A stretch of 42,164 bases of DNA from Phoronis australis (taxonomy: Eukaryota > Phoronida > Phoronidae), in assembly GCA_002633005.1 (NCBI GenBank), contig NMRA01000375.1:397244-439407 (forward strand), given 5' to 3'. Below the pieces are notes generated by a model. That model saw only the letters and a program-made list of their open reading frames with translations, did not search any database and was not told the DNA's origin. Of the stretch, positions 1-10,626 are shown piece after piece. Position numbers and translations under genes: made by a program. Numbering within the stretch: the first letter of the stretch is position 1; the number at the start of each line of letters is the position of its first letter.

Positions 1-767
1 TCGGACCCGATTTCAAGTGTCCGATTCAGACATTCAGACAACCAGCGTAATCGTAATGGAACTGTGGCTAAGTAATGGCGCTCCCGGTCGATATGTGCGT
101 GATATCCCAGGCTACCGGCAGCGGCGCTGCGCACTACCACTCCGTTTCCGTCCTCTGCTCCATTGTGCAATGAAGAAAATTACTAAGTTAAGTTTTCATA
201 GAAAACGGAATCTGAGTGATGATGAAGAAACAGAAGCTGCTGGTAAGATGTAAATTTTAATCGAAGCCTTAGTGAATAACAAAGAAACTCATAATTCTCT
301 TTTTGTCAAGCATTAAAATTAAGACGATTTCCAAAGCAATCGCGTCATTGGTTAATGGCCAACACGAAAAACGGATTTGGTCCTTTGAGCAACTGAAGAC
401 TATTTTAACCACGACAACTCTTGTTGCGAACTGATTGCACAAAATATATAGAGCGTGTAATAAGCATTTTTATGTAAAGAAGCAGGTTTCGCGCGCAAAC
501 GCTTTGGACCATAAACAAGTTGTCTCTTTGTGTCACATTGCAAGTAAAGTCATAGTCGTGCAGTGGTAAAGCGCGCACGCTCAGGCAGACAGGTCGTGAT
601 CGAGCTCATTCAAGTCCGTGGAATTTAAGTGTTTCCAGTTGGCATGTTTTCAGTTTTTTCGCTTTTAAAATGGTTGTTTTTAGAAGCGCCTCTACAATCG
701 TGTATTGGGCGATTGTTTATGAGACAAAATGTTGGCGCCCCCTTATGATATACTAGATCCGCCACTG
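1..767 (+). mobile_element. hAT-like non-autonomous element, copy 1 (left end outside window)
   Basis: This stretch aligns over its whole length, in the same orientation, with 24820-25800. The shared blocks include GATATCCCAGGC, ACTCCGTTTCCGTC and GTGCAATGAAGAAAATTACT. It ends at 767 in CTAGATCCGCCACTG, the reverse complement of the CAGTGGCGGATC terminus common in hAT elements of invertebrates. At 170-253 a short reading frame starts MKKITK and runs into an acidic stretch (DDEETE), which resembles the N-terminus of hAT transposases with TTF/BED-type fingers. Nothing of the catalytic core follows, so this is a deletion derivative. The left terminus lies before base 1. Copy pairing is seen directly; the hAT assignment rests on the terminus and the N-terminal peptide. 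Confidence 0.75.
556..625 (+). other. tRNA-like (SINE-type) segment inside hAT copy 1
   Basis: TCGTGCAGTGG at 556-566 resembles a pol III A box. A degenerate B-box-like stretch follows about 40 bases later (GGTCGTGATCGAGCTC...). The equivalent segment of copy 2 has a cleaner B box. It is not a functional tRNA gene: no cloverleaf can be drawn with confidence. Confidence 0.35.
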
Positions 768-867
768 GACTATGATGTAATAGAATATCATTGAAGTGAC
801 AAAATTATTAGAAACAAGGCGATGCATTTAACAGCGCTATTGCTGTGTAAATATGTGACCCCCTTAG

Positions 868-1194
868 CAGGGACGGATCATGGATTTTGAGTTGGGGGGG
901 AGCAGGGCACAGGAATAACCAGAATTTCCCCACATGGGCACGGCCAGCCTAAAATGTAGGGATGCAGAGGTCTCGAATTTTTGGGTTTGTTGACGTGCAC
1001 CTTATTACCAAAAAAAAAAACGGTTCACGGGGTTTGTTGAAGACCTATGCTTTGAGCATTCGCCCCCGAGCCCCCTAGGTGCGCGCATATGCTAGTCAGC
1101 AATTCGCACCACGAACTGACAAATGATATCTGGGAGAATTTTAGGGGGGCCATGGCCCTCTTGCCCCCCCCTTAAATCCTCCAATGTGCTCCTG
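868..1194. mobile_element. Possible second small hAT-type MITE
   Basis: The left edge reads CAGGGACGGATCATGGATTTT followed by a G run. The right edge, read on the other strand, begins AGGAGCACATTGGAGGATTTAAGG followed by a G run. The edges look like diverged terminal inverted repeats of the CAGGGGCGGATCCAGG type. No clean 8-bp target duplication was seen and no protein remains. Confidence 0.35.
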
Positions 1195-1919
1195 CTAGTA
1201 CAATTTACAAGTAAAGTATAGAGTCCCTGGTGATAGATGATGATTTTCTTATGGCAATGAAAAACCAGGAATAGATTTGCAATTCAAGTCCAAAGTCTGA
1301 AAACTGCCGGCAACTCACGACCATCGAGTGACAAACAGGGTCTATCCAACCACAATAACACTCTTTTTCAGTCACAGCATTGATAGGCCTAGGGCTAGGG
1401 CTAGCCTTGGTACAAATCAGTATACTAAATATACTACCCTGGCTGTGTGAATTTCGGGCTCTATTGAAGAAAAACACAGTGGAACCTAGCTGTATTTTGA
1501 TACCGCTAGCTGGCTGGCTAGGGTACCACTGCAGACTCGACTCGATCACGATTACTATGGAATTCAGTATATAATTTTCCCACAAGTAATGGTTTCATCT
1601 AATCCTAAGAGTAATAGTTAGACTGTTCAGCTCATACAGAGAGCAACATCGTCATCAAAGTGTTCAAGAAACGAATAAATTACCTGATTAAGGCGAACTT
1701 CTCTTCTTCGAAGCAGTACCGGAAACAGCTGACTTTGTCTGGAGTNAAAAAAACAAAAAGGTATTGAATAGTGAATATTGAATGTAGACGATCTACAAAA
1801 TGAAATAAAAGTATAGAGTATAGACGGTTGGTCAAAAACAACGAAAGGTTGGATACTACGTACGCGAAACGAAACTTAAAAGTCTGGCTAAGAAAAAGGT
1901 TAAGCAAATGATAGCTCAC
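1195..1919. other. No confident gene
   Basis: This stretch contains open frames on both strands, none recognised. On the minus strand near 1380-1300 a short Cys-rich peptide (EKECYCGWIDPVC) precedes GTGAGT. A minus-strand block at about 1735-1682 has a T-rich acceptor, interrupted by the N at 1746, and a donor CAG|GTAATT. These could be 3' exons of the same unidentified gene as 2027-1920, but their frames do not join convincingly. Confidence 0.25.
1746..1746. other. Unknown base (N)
   Basis: A single undetermined base lies in a T/A-rich tract. Unlike the Ns at 18780, 23769 and 33048, it has no duplicated flanks. Confidence 0.95.
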
Positions 1920-2027
1920 CGCTAACTCGCAAACTCTGATCTCGGAATAGTTTGTATAATCGGCCATCTCTATTCCGTTTACTATATCGCCGGCGTTCGA
2001 GGTCTTTATGTACACGTTACGTAGCAC
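1920..2027 (-). CDS. Candidate internal exon of an unidentified gene
   Basis: On the minus strand this 108-nt block is preceded by an acceptor (TATTATTAG) and followed by a strong donor (GCG|GTGAGC). It is open in phase 0 at both ends, giving 36 codons including NVYIKTSNAGDIVNGIEM and EIRVCELA. The composition is protein-like and more GC-rich than the flanks. I do not recognise the family. The EIRVCEL ending is loosely reminiscent of the last strand of discoidin or F-type lectin domains, but that is only a guess. The support is the splice-site pair plus the exact codon length; there is no identified neighbouring exon with a matching phase. Confidence 0.35.
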
Positions 2028-2029
2028 CT

Positions 2030-3128
2030 AATAATATATAGACGATAATTTATTTGCGACACGTTTATGCCCAGTGTTTGGAGTAGGGTTTGTGTCTGCC
2101 CATACTTTACGCAATGATTATGTAAGATTTGCCAAAGCTCAGACGTTGCTATGTTTATATTTGTGAACGAAAACTTGACGTCACACTTTGCATTCATCTA
2201 CTTTTATTCAATTTTGTATGCCGTTAGTAATACTCGGTTAAACCTGAAAAGTTTCTTTTCTGTCTTAGTTGGTCAGACTATTCCCAACACTATACCTACC
2301 TGCAAGATAAATTTGCTATAGACTACTTTTCTGAACGTTTTGATGATTTTATATTTGTATGATATTTGTAGTGTTGGTTTGTCATTAATACACGTTTAAA
2401 CGCTATCGGTTTTATGTTCTGCGTTAGCTGGTCGCTTCTTATTATTATTAGTACGATTCGCTCAGTACCGTCGGGGCCTGGGTTAGACTTTACACGACAT
2501 CTGTTGTTGGGTTGGGTGGTTATCGCCTTTTGCCCTTTGTTTTTGATGAGACAGAACACACAATATACAACGACACTCGGCGCACACGAACTAAGGTAAT
2601 CCACGTTTTGTTCTTGTCATCCCTCTTTTTGTTTCAATCCGTTGCTAGGAGCCGCAAAACGAGTTGCCTCTCTAATTAAACCTATTACGTCATGACGTCA
2701 TTGACACATCCGTCCGGTAGGTGTCCCTTCCGATCGCAGTTATCCCACGTGACCTCCTTTCACATAGATTACCTTTGACCGAGACCCGCAAAATAAGACT
2801 CCTAAATAACTTACTATACTACTCGCCTTTCCATTTTGAACGCATTCGACGTACTCTGCGCCGTCCATTGACCATTATATGATACTAATTCAATACCCCT
2901 AAAAGCCAGTTCAATTTGCGGTGTAGTCGTTGGCACATTTCAATGCTCGGCGTTGCTCTTGTCTTTACAATAACGGAAATCTTATGATTAATGAAGCTTT
3001 TGGTAAGATGCACGATTTTATCCATCATTCACATATTTTTCTTTGGTTTGAGTAACGTAGAAAATAAATCTGAAACTAAATAAGGCGATCCAGATCCTCT
3101 TAAGGATACTATTGTTTCACGAAATGAA
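2030..3128. other. No confident gene
   Basis: Apart from the CRE-like cluster I find no gene. A 93-codon minus frame (2604-2323) contains VKSNPGP, which looks like a decayed 2A-type motif, but no retrotransposon domain accompanies it. Confidence 0.4.
2684..2700. promoter_or_regulatory. Tandem CRE/ATF-like sites
   Basis: ATTACGTCATGACGTCA contains one half-diverged and one perfect cAMP-response-element palindrome (TGACGTCA at 2693-2700). A CACGTG E-box follows about 50 bases downstream. They sit in a small CpG-richer patch (about 2640-2780). Which transcript they might serve is unknown. Confidence 0.3.
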
Positions 3129-3516
3129 GAATATGAATAGGTAAATAAAACAACAAGAATGGATCAATTGAAATTTTCGGATATAATAATGTCCTTCGTC
3201 GACAGAAATAGAAATAAAGTAAAATCAAACACTATATGACAATTGACATTTAAGATGTATGTATATGATAATGTATATGATACATTGTTGCGAAAATAAT
3301 TAAATGATACAATTATTTTAAGAAGTTTTTATGTTTAATTCATGAGCTATTGTATTTCCGCAACAATGTATCATATACAATACGCCACATCTTAAATGTC
3401 AATTGTCACATAGTGTTTGATTTTACTTTATTTCTGTTTCTGTTGAGGAAGGACATTATTATATCTGAAAATTTCAGTTGATCCATTCTTGTTGTTTTAT
3501 TTACCTATATATATTC
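3129..3516. repeat. Large inverted repeat (foldback element)
   Basis: The left arm (3129-3298) and right arm (3353-3516) are about 90% reverse-complementary over roughly 165 bp, around a 54-bp spacer. For example GGATCAATTGAAATTTTCGG and GACAATTGACATTTAAGATG on the left face their complements on the right. The arms are AT-rich and encode nothing. This fits a foldback-type MITE; a transcript would form a long hairpin. Confidence 0.9.
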
Positions 3517-5547
3517 TACATTTTGGTTTGAGAAAATTATTATGTACATATCTTCAAGATAGCAAGGGCGAGACTTATGTTTACTTTGTCAAATATCCCG
3601 CAATTGTTTCACAGAGACTTTGGCAACAAGCCGGGCAAATTTGTATACGATAGTCAATCAATTGTGCGCAAAATCGAAATTTTGAGACAAAATATGACTT
3701 GGTCCTCACCAATCCATCTAATGACTGGTGGACAGAAGCTCACGGTTGTCGCTTGGTACACGCTTAAAGTGGTGATAGATGTGCTTAATTCAGACTTTTA
3801 CGCATATTAAAATACATTTTTGTATAAAATTGTAATCAATAGGTCACAACTATACAAATTTTGTCGTCCGTCATTTCTGGTCATCGCTGCCGCAATGGTT
3901 AAATGATCAAGTATATGCGTCTTTGAGTAGTAGTATTGGAAAATTATCAGAACCTGGAAGATTGACTTGCTCATAGGTTTGGGTAAATATCGTATCTTCG
4001 TATGTTAGAAAATAGCCTTGACAGATGGGCCACTATTTTTCATGTTTCAAGGTTGAGCAATTGCTTCATACTATATAGCCACGGATGTATGCGCTCGTGT
4101 GTGCATCTTAGTGTATGTTCAGCTGAGCGCTTAATAAAATTGAACAAATAAAATTAACTTCAAGTATTTTCTTACAAAATTTCGTGTGTCCTTTGTTTTT
4201 CAATTCTATGAAAATTGACCAAATCCATTTCGAAAGATGTGACCCCAAGCCTCCCCTTGTCCGCCACCCACGGAATTGTCCCGTGACTGATGTGCCTGTA
4301 TATGTAGCATAGTACAAGCACATGTTGTCACACACAAGGCTGTCGGGAGAAAATTGTAAGATTTCTGCCGCGAGTGCTCAGCCAGGTTACCACAAATCCG
4401 AAGTTGTGTCAAGTGGAGCCGTTGTGACAATTTAAGCCTGTGGAGCGGTGATCGATGCCATTTACATCAGAACAGATTCAATCATTAATGTACGGCGACA
4501 CCTTCACTGCCGAATTTAGTAGCAGAAGGGACAAAATCTTATAGTTTAGTATCGGCAGACCGTAACACATGACGACGAATAGTTTGAGAATTCTTGACAT
4601 TAGATTACTTGATTTTCCCAAAAATGACCGCGAGCGATCACACAAGCCTTGATGTGGCTGAATGAATTTCATGCAAGACAAATCAGTCCTTGGATTCCGC
4701 TTGATACCGAGCTCAACAGTCTCACCCGATACAACATAGATCATGGTATGCACTTCAAATGCTATATATTTATTCACAAAACCCCACACTGACTATACTA
4801 ATCATTTTCATTCACACCAACTACATTCTAAACTGATACATTAGATACATGTATAGCACTGAAACAAACATGATGGCCTTGCAGTCTGCTTCATAGAACA
4901 TCTGTGTATAGCAAAATAACCATTCACAACGAAATTACACAAAACAATCTTACAATCAGTCTGGAAATTAATAAGACAAAACAATTACAACTGTTTTAAT
5001 AACTTTAACGCTGTATATATCTTCAGCCCTCTGCTAATCGGAACTGGGAATGAAAAAGTACCATTGCTAAAATCCTATGATTATAAAATCAAAAGCGTAA
5101 TGTAAAATTCACCATAACACAAAATGAAGCAGCAGACCATAATCTAAATCTATATCCTTTTCCCCAAATCAAGCTCTGTCATTTTATACACGTTTTCTAG
5201 GCTAGGCACCTTCTGCCCTATTCGAAATGTCCTGAAATCACTAAATTAACAACGAGTATATCAGTCATAATAAATGACCTTATATCGCCTATAGACGGTC
5301 TCCTTTGTATCTCTGGAAACGGAGCTTGCGACGCACCTATTATTTTCGGGACATATTCCGAGCATAAATATAGTTTTCGGACACGGAATAAGTCAATTCT
5401 TAATAAGCTAATTGTCAAATTGAATTCGGCTTATTGGCTAAATCAAGAGTATCAATAAATGCTGACGTTGAGAAATCCACCAACAAACTCACTGGTTATG
5501 CATAACAAGAACGTAAAGCATTCAGTTCGTGCTAACTATCAAATAAG
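3517..5547. other. No recognisable gene
   Basis: This is unique-looking AT-rich sequence. The open frames (for example 3577-3810 plus and 4789-4478 minus) show no family resemblance, no usable splice context and no repeats. Confidence 0.4.
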
Positions 5548-7500
5548 TCATTCTGTGTCTAAGCGGAGCACTTGTAGAAAATCGGTGGGAAGAGTCTTGA
5601 AGTATTCCACGTGTTCCTGGTTTCTGATAACCGGATGGGATATGGTGCACAAGTATAGTAGGTCATCATATTTCTCATATGCGATGAGTGGAGGCTTTTC
5701 ATACGCCGGAGAGACATTCGTACAGTTACGTCTCCCAATCATCCGCATTTCAGAGTAGTCGTCACTTAAATGGGACATCTTAGAGTACAGTAGAACAAGC
5801 TGGGAGTGGCTTTCTTTACCTTAAGGTGTCAAAGATCGGGCCAGTGAATATCTGTTCCATCCCCTGCTTGACGGTTGCGGAACAGACTTGTAGCTGTGCT
5901 CAGAGGTATAAAATCTAAGATGTCATCGGTATTAAAGTGGTCCACATAATACGATATTGTGCAGAAAATTCGGACAAAATGGAGACGAGAAAGGGACAGA
6001 TATTTCTCCCAATCTACTGAGGGCTCTCTCAACAACGCTGTGCACGGCAGCGCCCTTTGACTGCCCGTGATTTGTCTCTAACGAGGTGATCTCCTGTAAA
6101 TGTTCTGCTTTTTGTGAGACGTCCATCATCACAGCACAAATTATTGTGTTCTTGTTATGGCCGGCACAACCATATACCTTCTCATAGCACTCCGCGTCTG
6201 CACGTTGGAGATACAGTGCCAGTCAGGACAATATTACGTTTGCCCCACGTTTGACAATGGACTCATTACACAGAAAACAGTGGACTTTCCCACTGTTCAC
6301 TTCGCACACAAAATTGTATTCACACAGGCGGGGCTAATAAAAAAACTCACCACGATTTATAATGGCCAAGAATATGACTTGTTGTAGGTCAAAACAGGCA
6401 ACAAGTTCATTGGAGCCCCTTCCCTCTTTCAGCTGGCGTTTGATGTTCCTGATTTCCTCCTTTTCATTGAAATGCCGCTCATATTCAGCCTTCTCGTTTG
6501 ATTCCACGCTGGTGTCCTCGCGTCTGTAGCAATAGCAGATGCCACGAAGGTGCTTCTTTGAGGGGTGAAACTTTAATTTCATATGCTTCAAGTAATAGAA
6601 GGATAGAGTGACCGCGTCATTGTTGCAATGTTCCTCCTGATACATCGGGTGCACATTGCTTTATGTCAGATCAGTCGATAAATACTGATAGCTAGTGTCT
6701 GCTCGGCAACATTGGGATTCCACCTTTGAAAACCTATTGATATTACTGTTCACGAGACTACGCACTGTGGCATACCTCAGTTGTTGACATTTTGTCAGCG
6801 GCCGCGCCTTTCTGCTGTTGCTGGTATTTTGTTAATAGAGGTCTTAACTTGGCCATCATTTGCTCCCAAAGTATCTATGAACATAACTCGACAGACGTCA
6901 GGAGCGTCGCCGGTATTATCAAAAGGCAAAAAGTATGATAGAGTGCGGAATTTTGTATTATTTTCTTAATTGACCGTCGGGGTGGTTGAAATAAGATGTC
7001 TCGCTGCTCATGCAGACTCTGCACACTATAAAATGCGTTCAAGATGCTCAGTCGTTTTTCCTTAGAAAACAGCTCACAGCCAAGGCAATCGTTCGAACAA
7101 TATCTTCAGTTGCATTGTGGTTTCGGTGTGCCTTCCCTCCAATAATTGGTCCGATTTCCCTGATATGTAGACATCACCTCTCAGTCGCCCTTCTTTCACT
7201 TATTGCCTGTTGCACCTCTTGTCTATACGAACGTCTGAGCTCACAAATGACGAACTTCGCCCTCCATATAAAAATGTTATACCGTGGGCTCTGTGTTGCC
7301 ACACAATGTGCAAAACCTGCAAGACTCATCAAAGTGGTTTTTACAGTACATCCGAAGACATGTCTGACAGGCAGCCCAAATCTAACTTTTACACAAAAAA
7401 CAATGTCCCAGAGCTTCCTCTTCCGTTGGTACGTCAGCGAGAGTAGTGGTATCTGCACAATCAACAAGTTCGTCATTCAGAAAGCGCACCTTCTCATTTG
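5548..7500 (-). pseudogene. Decayed transposon gene (KRGANE / CAGQNKN-type conserved protein)
   Basis: Reading the minus strand and switching frame as needed gives one continuous, broken protein. It runs from a Cys/His-rich stretch (about 7420-7280: CFLCK, CQTCLRMYCKNHF, CRFC), through VCRVMFIDTLG (about 6925), EKAEYERHFNEKEEIRNIKR and VACFDLQQV (about 6510-6375), YNFVCEVNSGKVHCF and KRGAN (about 6320-6230), CAGHNKNTIICA (about 6170), ETNHG and VHSVVERALSR (about 6075-6020), to a tail near 5548. This order matches a widespread invertebrate transposon-associated family with FDLQQ, KRGANEI, SDxCxGQNKN and GHxxxxxDSxHxxIE motifs. I infer that these could be a DDE-like core. Frameshifts and stops throughout (for example after ILS near 6210) show it is dead. 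Its termini were not found. Confidence 0.75.
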
Positions 7501-8556
7501 AAATGAACTTTTCTCAAATAAATGAGCTTCGAAAAAGGTTTTAAATTGAATACTTAATAAGGTATTGCAAAGACAATATCACACTTGCAAATTCATTAAT
7601 CGGTCTATCAGTGATGAGGAACGACAAAGATCGAGCTAAACGAAATGTTTAACATATTCAACCTTACGCAAAAAATTCGTAGTAAAATTTCTAGTAAGCT
7701 TTTCGGCTCGCCAAAAATAAAATATGAGCAACAGCCATATTAGCCAAATAATTAGGTTAAGTAATTACACAATAGTTTGTCCGATAGACACTAAATTAGC
7801 GCATGTGGATTTCTGAAAAAGAGGCGAATGATCTAAAGTATAGAACTCATATTCGACAAAAAACGCAAGTTCGACGGTTAGCCAAAAAGCCAGCGGGCTA
7901 GCAACACAGGCGAGCTTTTAATCCATAGAGTGCTTATTGTGGACGAATAATCTCTCCATAAAAAGCAAGATCACAGAAGACGACGGAAACTCTGAAAGAC
8001 GAGTTTTGCGCACTTATGCTCGAGGCCTGATTAATTTAACCTAGCAAAATGGCGTACACTGAAGGCGAGGCTGAAATGTTGAATTACGGGATAAACGAAG
8101 ATTTATAGCCGCAAAAGTACGCCAAAAGTCTTTTGGGTTTACGAAAAGTAGCCCTGGACGTGATTGTATTCCGTAGAACACGTTTGTAGCGAAAACGAGA
8201 TCACGCAAGTCTTCGCGACATAGTGCCATGCATTACAAGGGAGTAGTTTTTACTTGCTAGTGTCGTGCGTTGCAGTACGGGTTTCAGTTCTGTATACAAT
8301 CCTGAAGTCAGTAGTTTTTGCTGCAGCTTCTAAGACAAGATTTGATAAAAATCACAATGGTGACAATGGTGAAAGTGACTTTTGAATTTGTGCAGCAAAC
8401 GATGATTACTGTTGGTCAAACATTGGGCGCTGTTTGTGTCTCTCAAAAAATGTAGGTCTGCAGAATGGAGGGACGGTTGATATCATTATTCTTTGCCAGA
8501 TAGGGTTCCTGGAGAATCCAAACTTTTGCTTTGTGGTCTTGTGCTTTTCGATGCCT
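7501..8556. other. 3' flank of the KAP gene, no other gene seen
   Basis: The KAP terminal exon points into this stretch, so its proximal part (8556 downwards) should be 3' UTR. I found no obvious minus-strand AATAAA close to the stop codon. A second minus frame (8645-8406) overlaps the end of the KAP frame and is probably a shadow. Confidence 0.4.
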
Positions 8557-10626
8557 TCACTGCCGATTGTTTTCTCCAGGTTTTCCAGCTTTATTCTGTT
8601 CCCAATGTTCACGATCCATATTTGCTTTTTTCTCCGATTCAGCATTCGCTATTATTGTCCTGATTGAGTAGTCAAGATTTACAGTGAAAGGCAAGAACTT
8701 TTTCACGTCACTCATTTTAAATTTCAATTTTTGTTTAGATTCATCTTTTTTGTCAGCTGCCTGCAGGAGTAATTCGAACGATTTTGCGTCATGATCAAGA
8801 CTAAGTAACGCTTTCCAGTCGGACGGCTTGGCCAATTCTTTCTCACATTCTTTGTATATCGGCAGTAGCTCTTTCTCCAAATCTTCTTGAATTGGCTCTT
8901 TTCTTTCACGGTTTTCGTATACACGTATCAGCCAACTCGATCTATATGGCCACTGCTCTGTCAAAATCACCCATCGCACGAGCTTGTGAATTTCATCTTC
9001 ATCCATTTTCTCCCCACTCATCACAAGCTTAAACGTTGCCATCATTATGTTACGGATGCGTTTGATATTTCGCGCGTTAGGTGCAAGAAAGTCACTTGCG
9101 TCTTTCAAACCCTCCATTGCTATTATCAACGACTTTTTCTCATCTTCCCTTTTCTCAGTACTATTTGGTTTCCCATCATGACCTGGATTTCGCTTGTTCC
9201 GACTAACAGGTGGAGAGTCCCTACGTTTAACAGTACCATGCTTATGGACGCCATTATCGGGCATTTCTGTTTTCACCATGGCGTCAATATACTTTATAAC
9301 GTGCTTTTTCTTGGGCAACGGTATGCAAAAAGGCAGGTGAATGATTTTTTTAAGATACTCGTGACCGTTAATATTAGCATTTAACAGCACTTCGGGGAAT
9401 GATTGCTCGATAGCTTTCACGACAATTTGTGGATCAATGGCAACTAACGAAATGAAGGGCAGCGTGTTATCGGACAACAATATATTAACTGCTTCCAGAA
9501 TCTTGTGAATTTTGTGTTTTTCTACTCTGTCTAGATCGTCAATGATTATAAGTAAGCGATAATGTGTTTGGTATAAGAACTCCATATATCTAATAAAATC
9601 CTTGAGGAAGTATACTTCTAACTTGACTCTGTTCATAAATCCTAATTCCTTGTCAAAATTTGAACGAGCCAAATGCCTTTTCATCCGCAGTACACGTTCC
9701 GCCTCAGATTGACATAGGGAACTAATCAAACCCGCGGTTGTTTTAATTATCGGTATTAGCGCTGTAACAAAACCCACAAGCGCTACGCCAAATAGGAGTT
9801 GCTCGCGCGTGGCTGGGGGCGTTGTTTGGGCAAATTTAAACATTACCATTACTGAAAAAATAAATATGAAGATTATCAAGAAAATGGTAAAGGAATAGGG
9901 TATCCCTAGACAGCATTGCCGCTCTTCCAGCACAAGATTTGGTTGTGATCCGGGTGTCTTGTTTTCTTCCTGGGTTACCGGGTTATACCCCCCACAGCAT
10001 GACCTGAAGCAAGACTTGTCTGCGACTCCTCTGTTTTCAGGCTCAGTGCCCTCGGTGGCTTCGCCTTCAACAAAGCCGTCAATGTCCTCGGTGGCTTCGC
10101 CTTCAACGAAACGGAACAATCTAGTTTTCCAGAAACCGAATTCTTGTTCTACAACATTACAGATGTTTGTAACAATGCCAGCCCATAGAAGGTCAGAACC
10201 AGCGAACTCCCAAGCATTGAAACGAGCTTCAATCACTTTTAAGTTGCTTGGGATTGATTTGATGTCCGTGGTGCGTCGTTGATGATATGGTCGTTTGAAA
10301 AACACGAGTAACAGGACTTTTTGAAATTCATAAAACATTTTGCATCCACCGTCACAACAACACTTAACCAAGGCGACCAGAACAATTCCGGCGGAAATCG
10401 AAATGACACATATTTCACATGAAAGTTTTTGTGAGATTGTCGCGCTTGCATTTCCTGTTGTGTTGCTTTTGTCACAATATCCAAAAAGCGAACCTCCGGC
10501 AGCTGCGACTGCACCGGGCAGTAACACGAACAGAAGCAATATAAAATAGGCACATACTGGTACGTCACACGAGAAAAACCTGCACAATTTTGTCTTCATT
10601 TGGCAACAGCTTGAGGCTTGCGATTC
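8557..10626 (-). CDS. KAP-family P-loop NTPase, terminal exon (four TM helices, Walker B)
   Basis: This exon encodes most of a KAP NTPase, a STAND-class P-loop ATPase that has membrane helices inserted in the ATPase domain. It starts at the acceptor TTTCTATCAACAG|GAATCG; nine codons (ESQASSCCQ) precede the first Met at 10599. Counting from that Met: TM helices at about 17-35 and 62-80, the family motif RFNAWEFAGSDLLWAG at 126-141, TM helices at about 236-256 and 266-286, Walker B LLIIIDDLDRV at 349-359, LVAIDPQIV at 385, YLKKIIHLPFCIPLP at 415-429, and FLAPNARNIKRIRNIM at 504-519. The C-terminus is lysine- and glutamate-rich. Residues 164-183 contain a duplicated FVEGEATE. Walker A is absent here and is supplied by the 12460-12251 exon. 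Metazoan relatives include NKPD1 and Kidins220, but orthology is not claimed. Role inferred: membrane-associated ATP-dependent scaffold or signalling protein. Confidence 0.95.
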   Translation of the reverse strand, partial: ESQASSCCQMKTKLCRFFSCDVPVCAYFILLLFVLLPGAVAAAGGSLFGYCDKSNTTGNASATISQKLSCEICVISISAGIVLVALVKCCCDGGCKMFYEFQKVLLLVFFKRPYHQRRTTDIKSIPSNLKVIEARFNAWEFAGSDLLWAGIVTNICNVVEQEFGFWKTRLFRFVEGEATEDIDGFVEGEATEGTEPENRGVADKSCFRSCCGGYNPVTQEENKTPGSQPNLVLEERQCCLGIPYSFTIFLIIFIFIFSVMVMFKFAQTTPPATREQLLFGVALVGFVTALIPIIKTTAGLISSLCQSEAERVLRMKRHLARSNFDKELGFMNRVKLEVYFLKDFIRYMEFLYQTHYRLLIIIDDLDRVEKHKIHKILEAVNILLSDNTLPFISLVAIDPQIVVKAIEQSFPEVLLNANINGHEYLKKIIHLPFCIPLPKKKHVIKYIDAMVKTEMPDNGVHKHGTVKRRDSPPVSRNKRNPGHDGKPNSTEKREDEKKSLIIAMEGLKDASDFLAPNARNIKRIRNIMMATFKLVMSGEKMDEDEIHKLVRWVILTEQWPYRSSWLIRVYENRERKEPIQEDLEKELLPIYKECEKELAKPSDWKALLSLDHDAKSFELLLQAADKKDESKQKLKFKMSDVKKFLPFTVNLDYSIRTIIANAESEKKANMDREHWEQNKAGKPGENNRQ

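Noticed and set aside
1205-1585. Minus frame with EKECYCGW, reminiscent of a WSC-type domain
   Set aside because: Only one short Cys pair is present, and the frame and phase do not link to the 2027-1920 exon.
2323-2604. VKSNPGP resembling a 2A peptide of a non-LTR element
   Set aside because: The essential D-x-E before NPGP is missing and no retrotransposon domain adjoins it.
7010-7501. 163-codon plus-strand frame
   Set aside because: It is antisense to the Cys-rich part of the decayed transposon gene, whose minus-strand reading has recognisable motifs.
8887-9384. 165-codon plus-strand frame
   Set aside because: It is antisense to the KAP exon and has no motif of its own.
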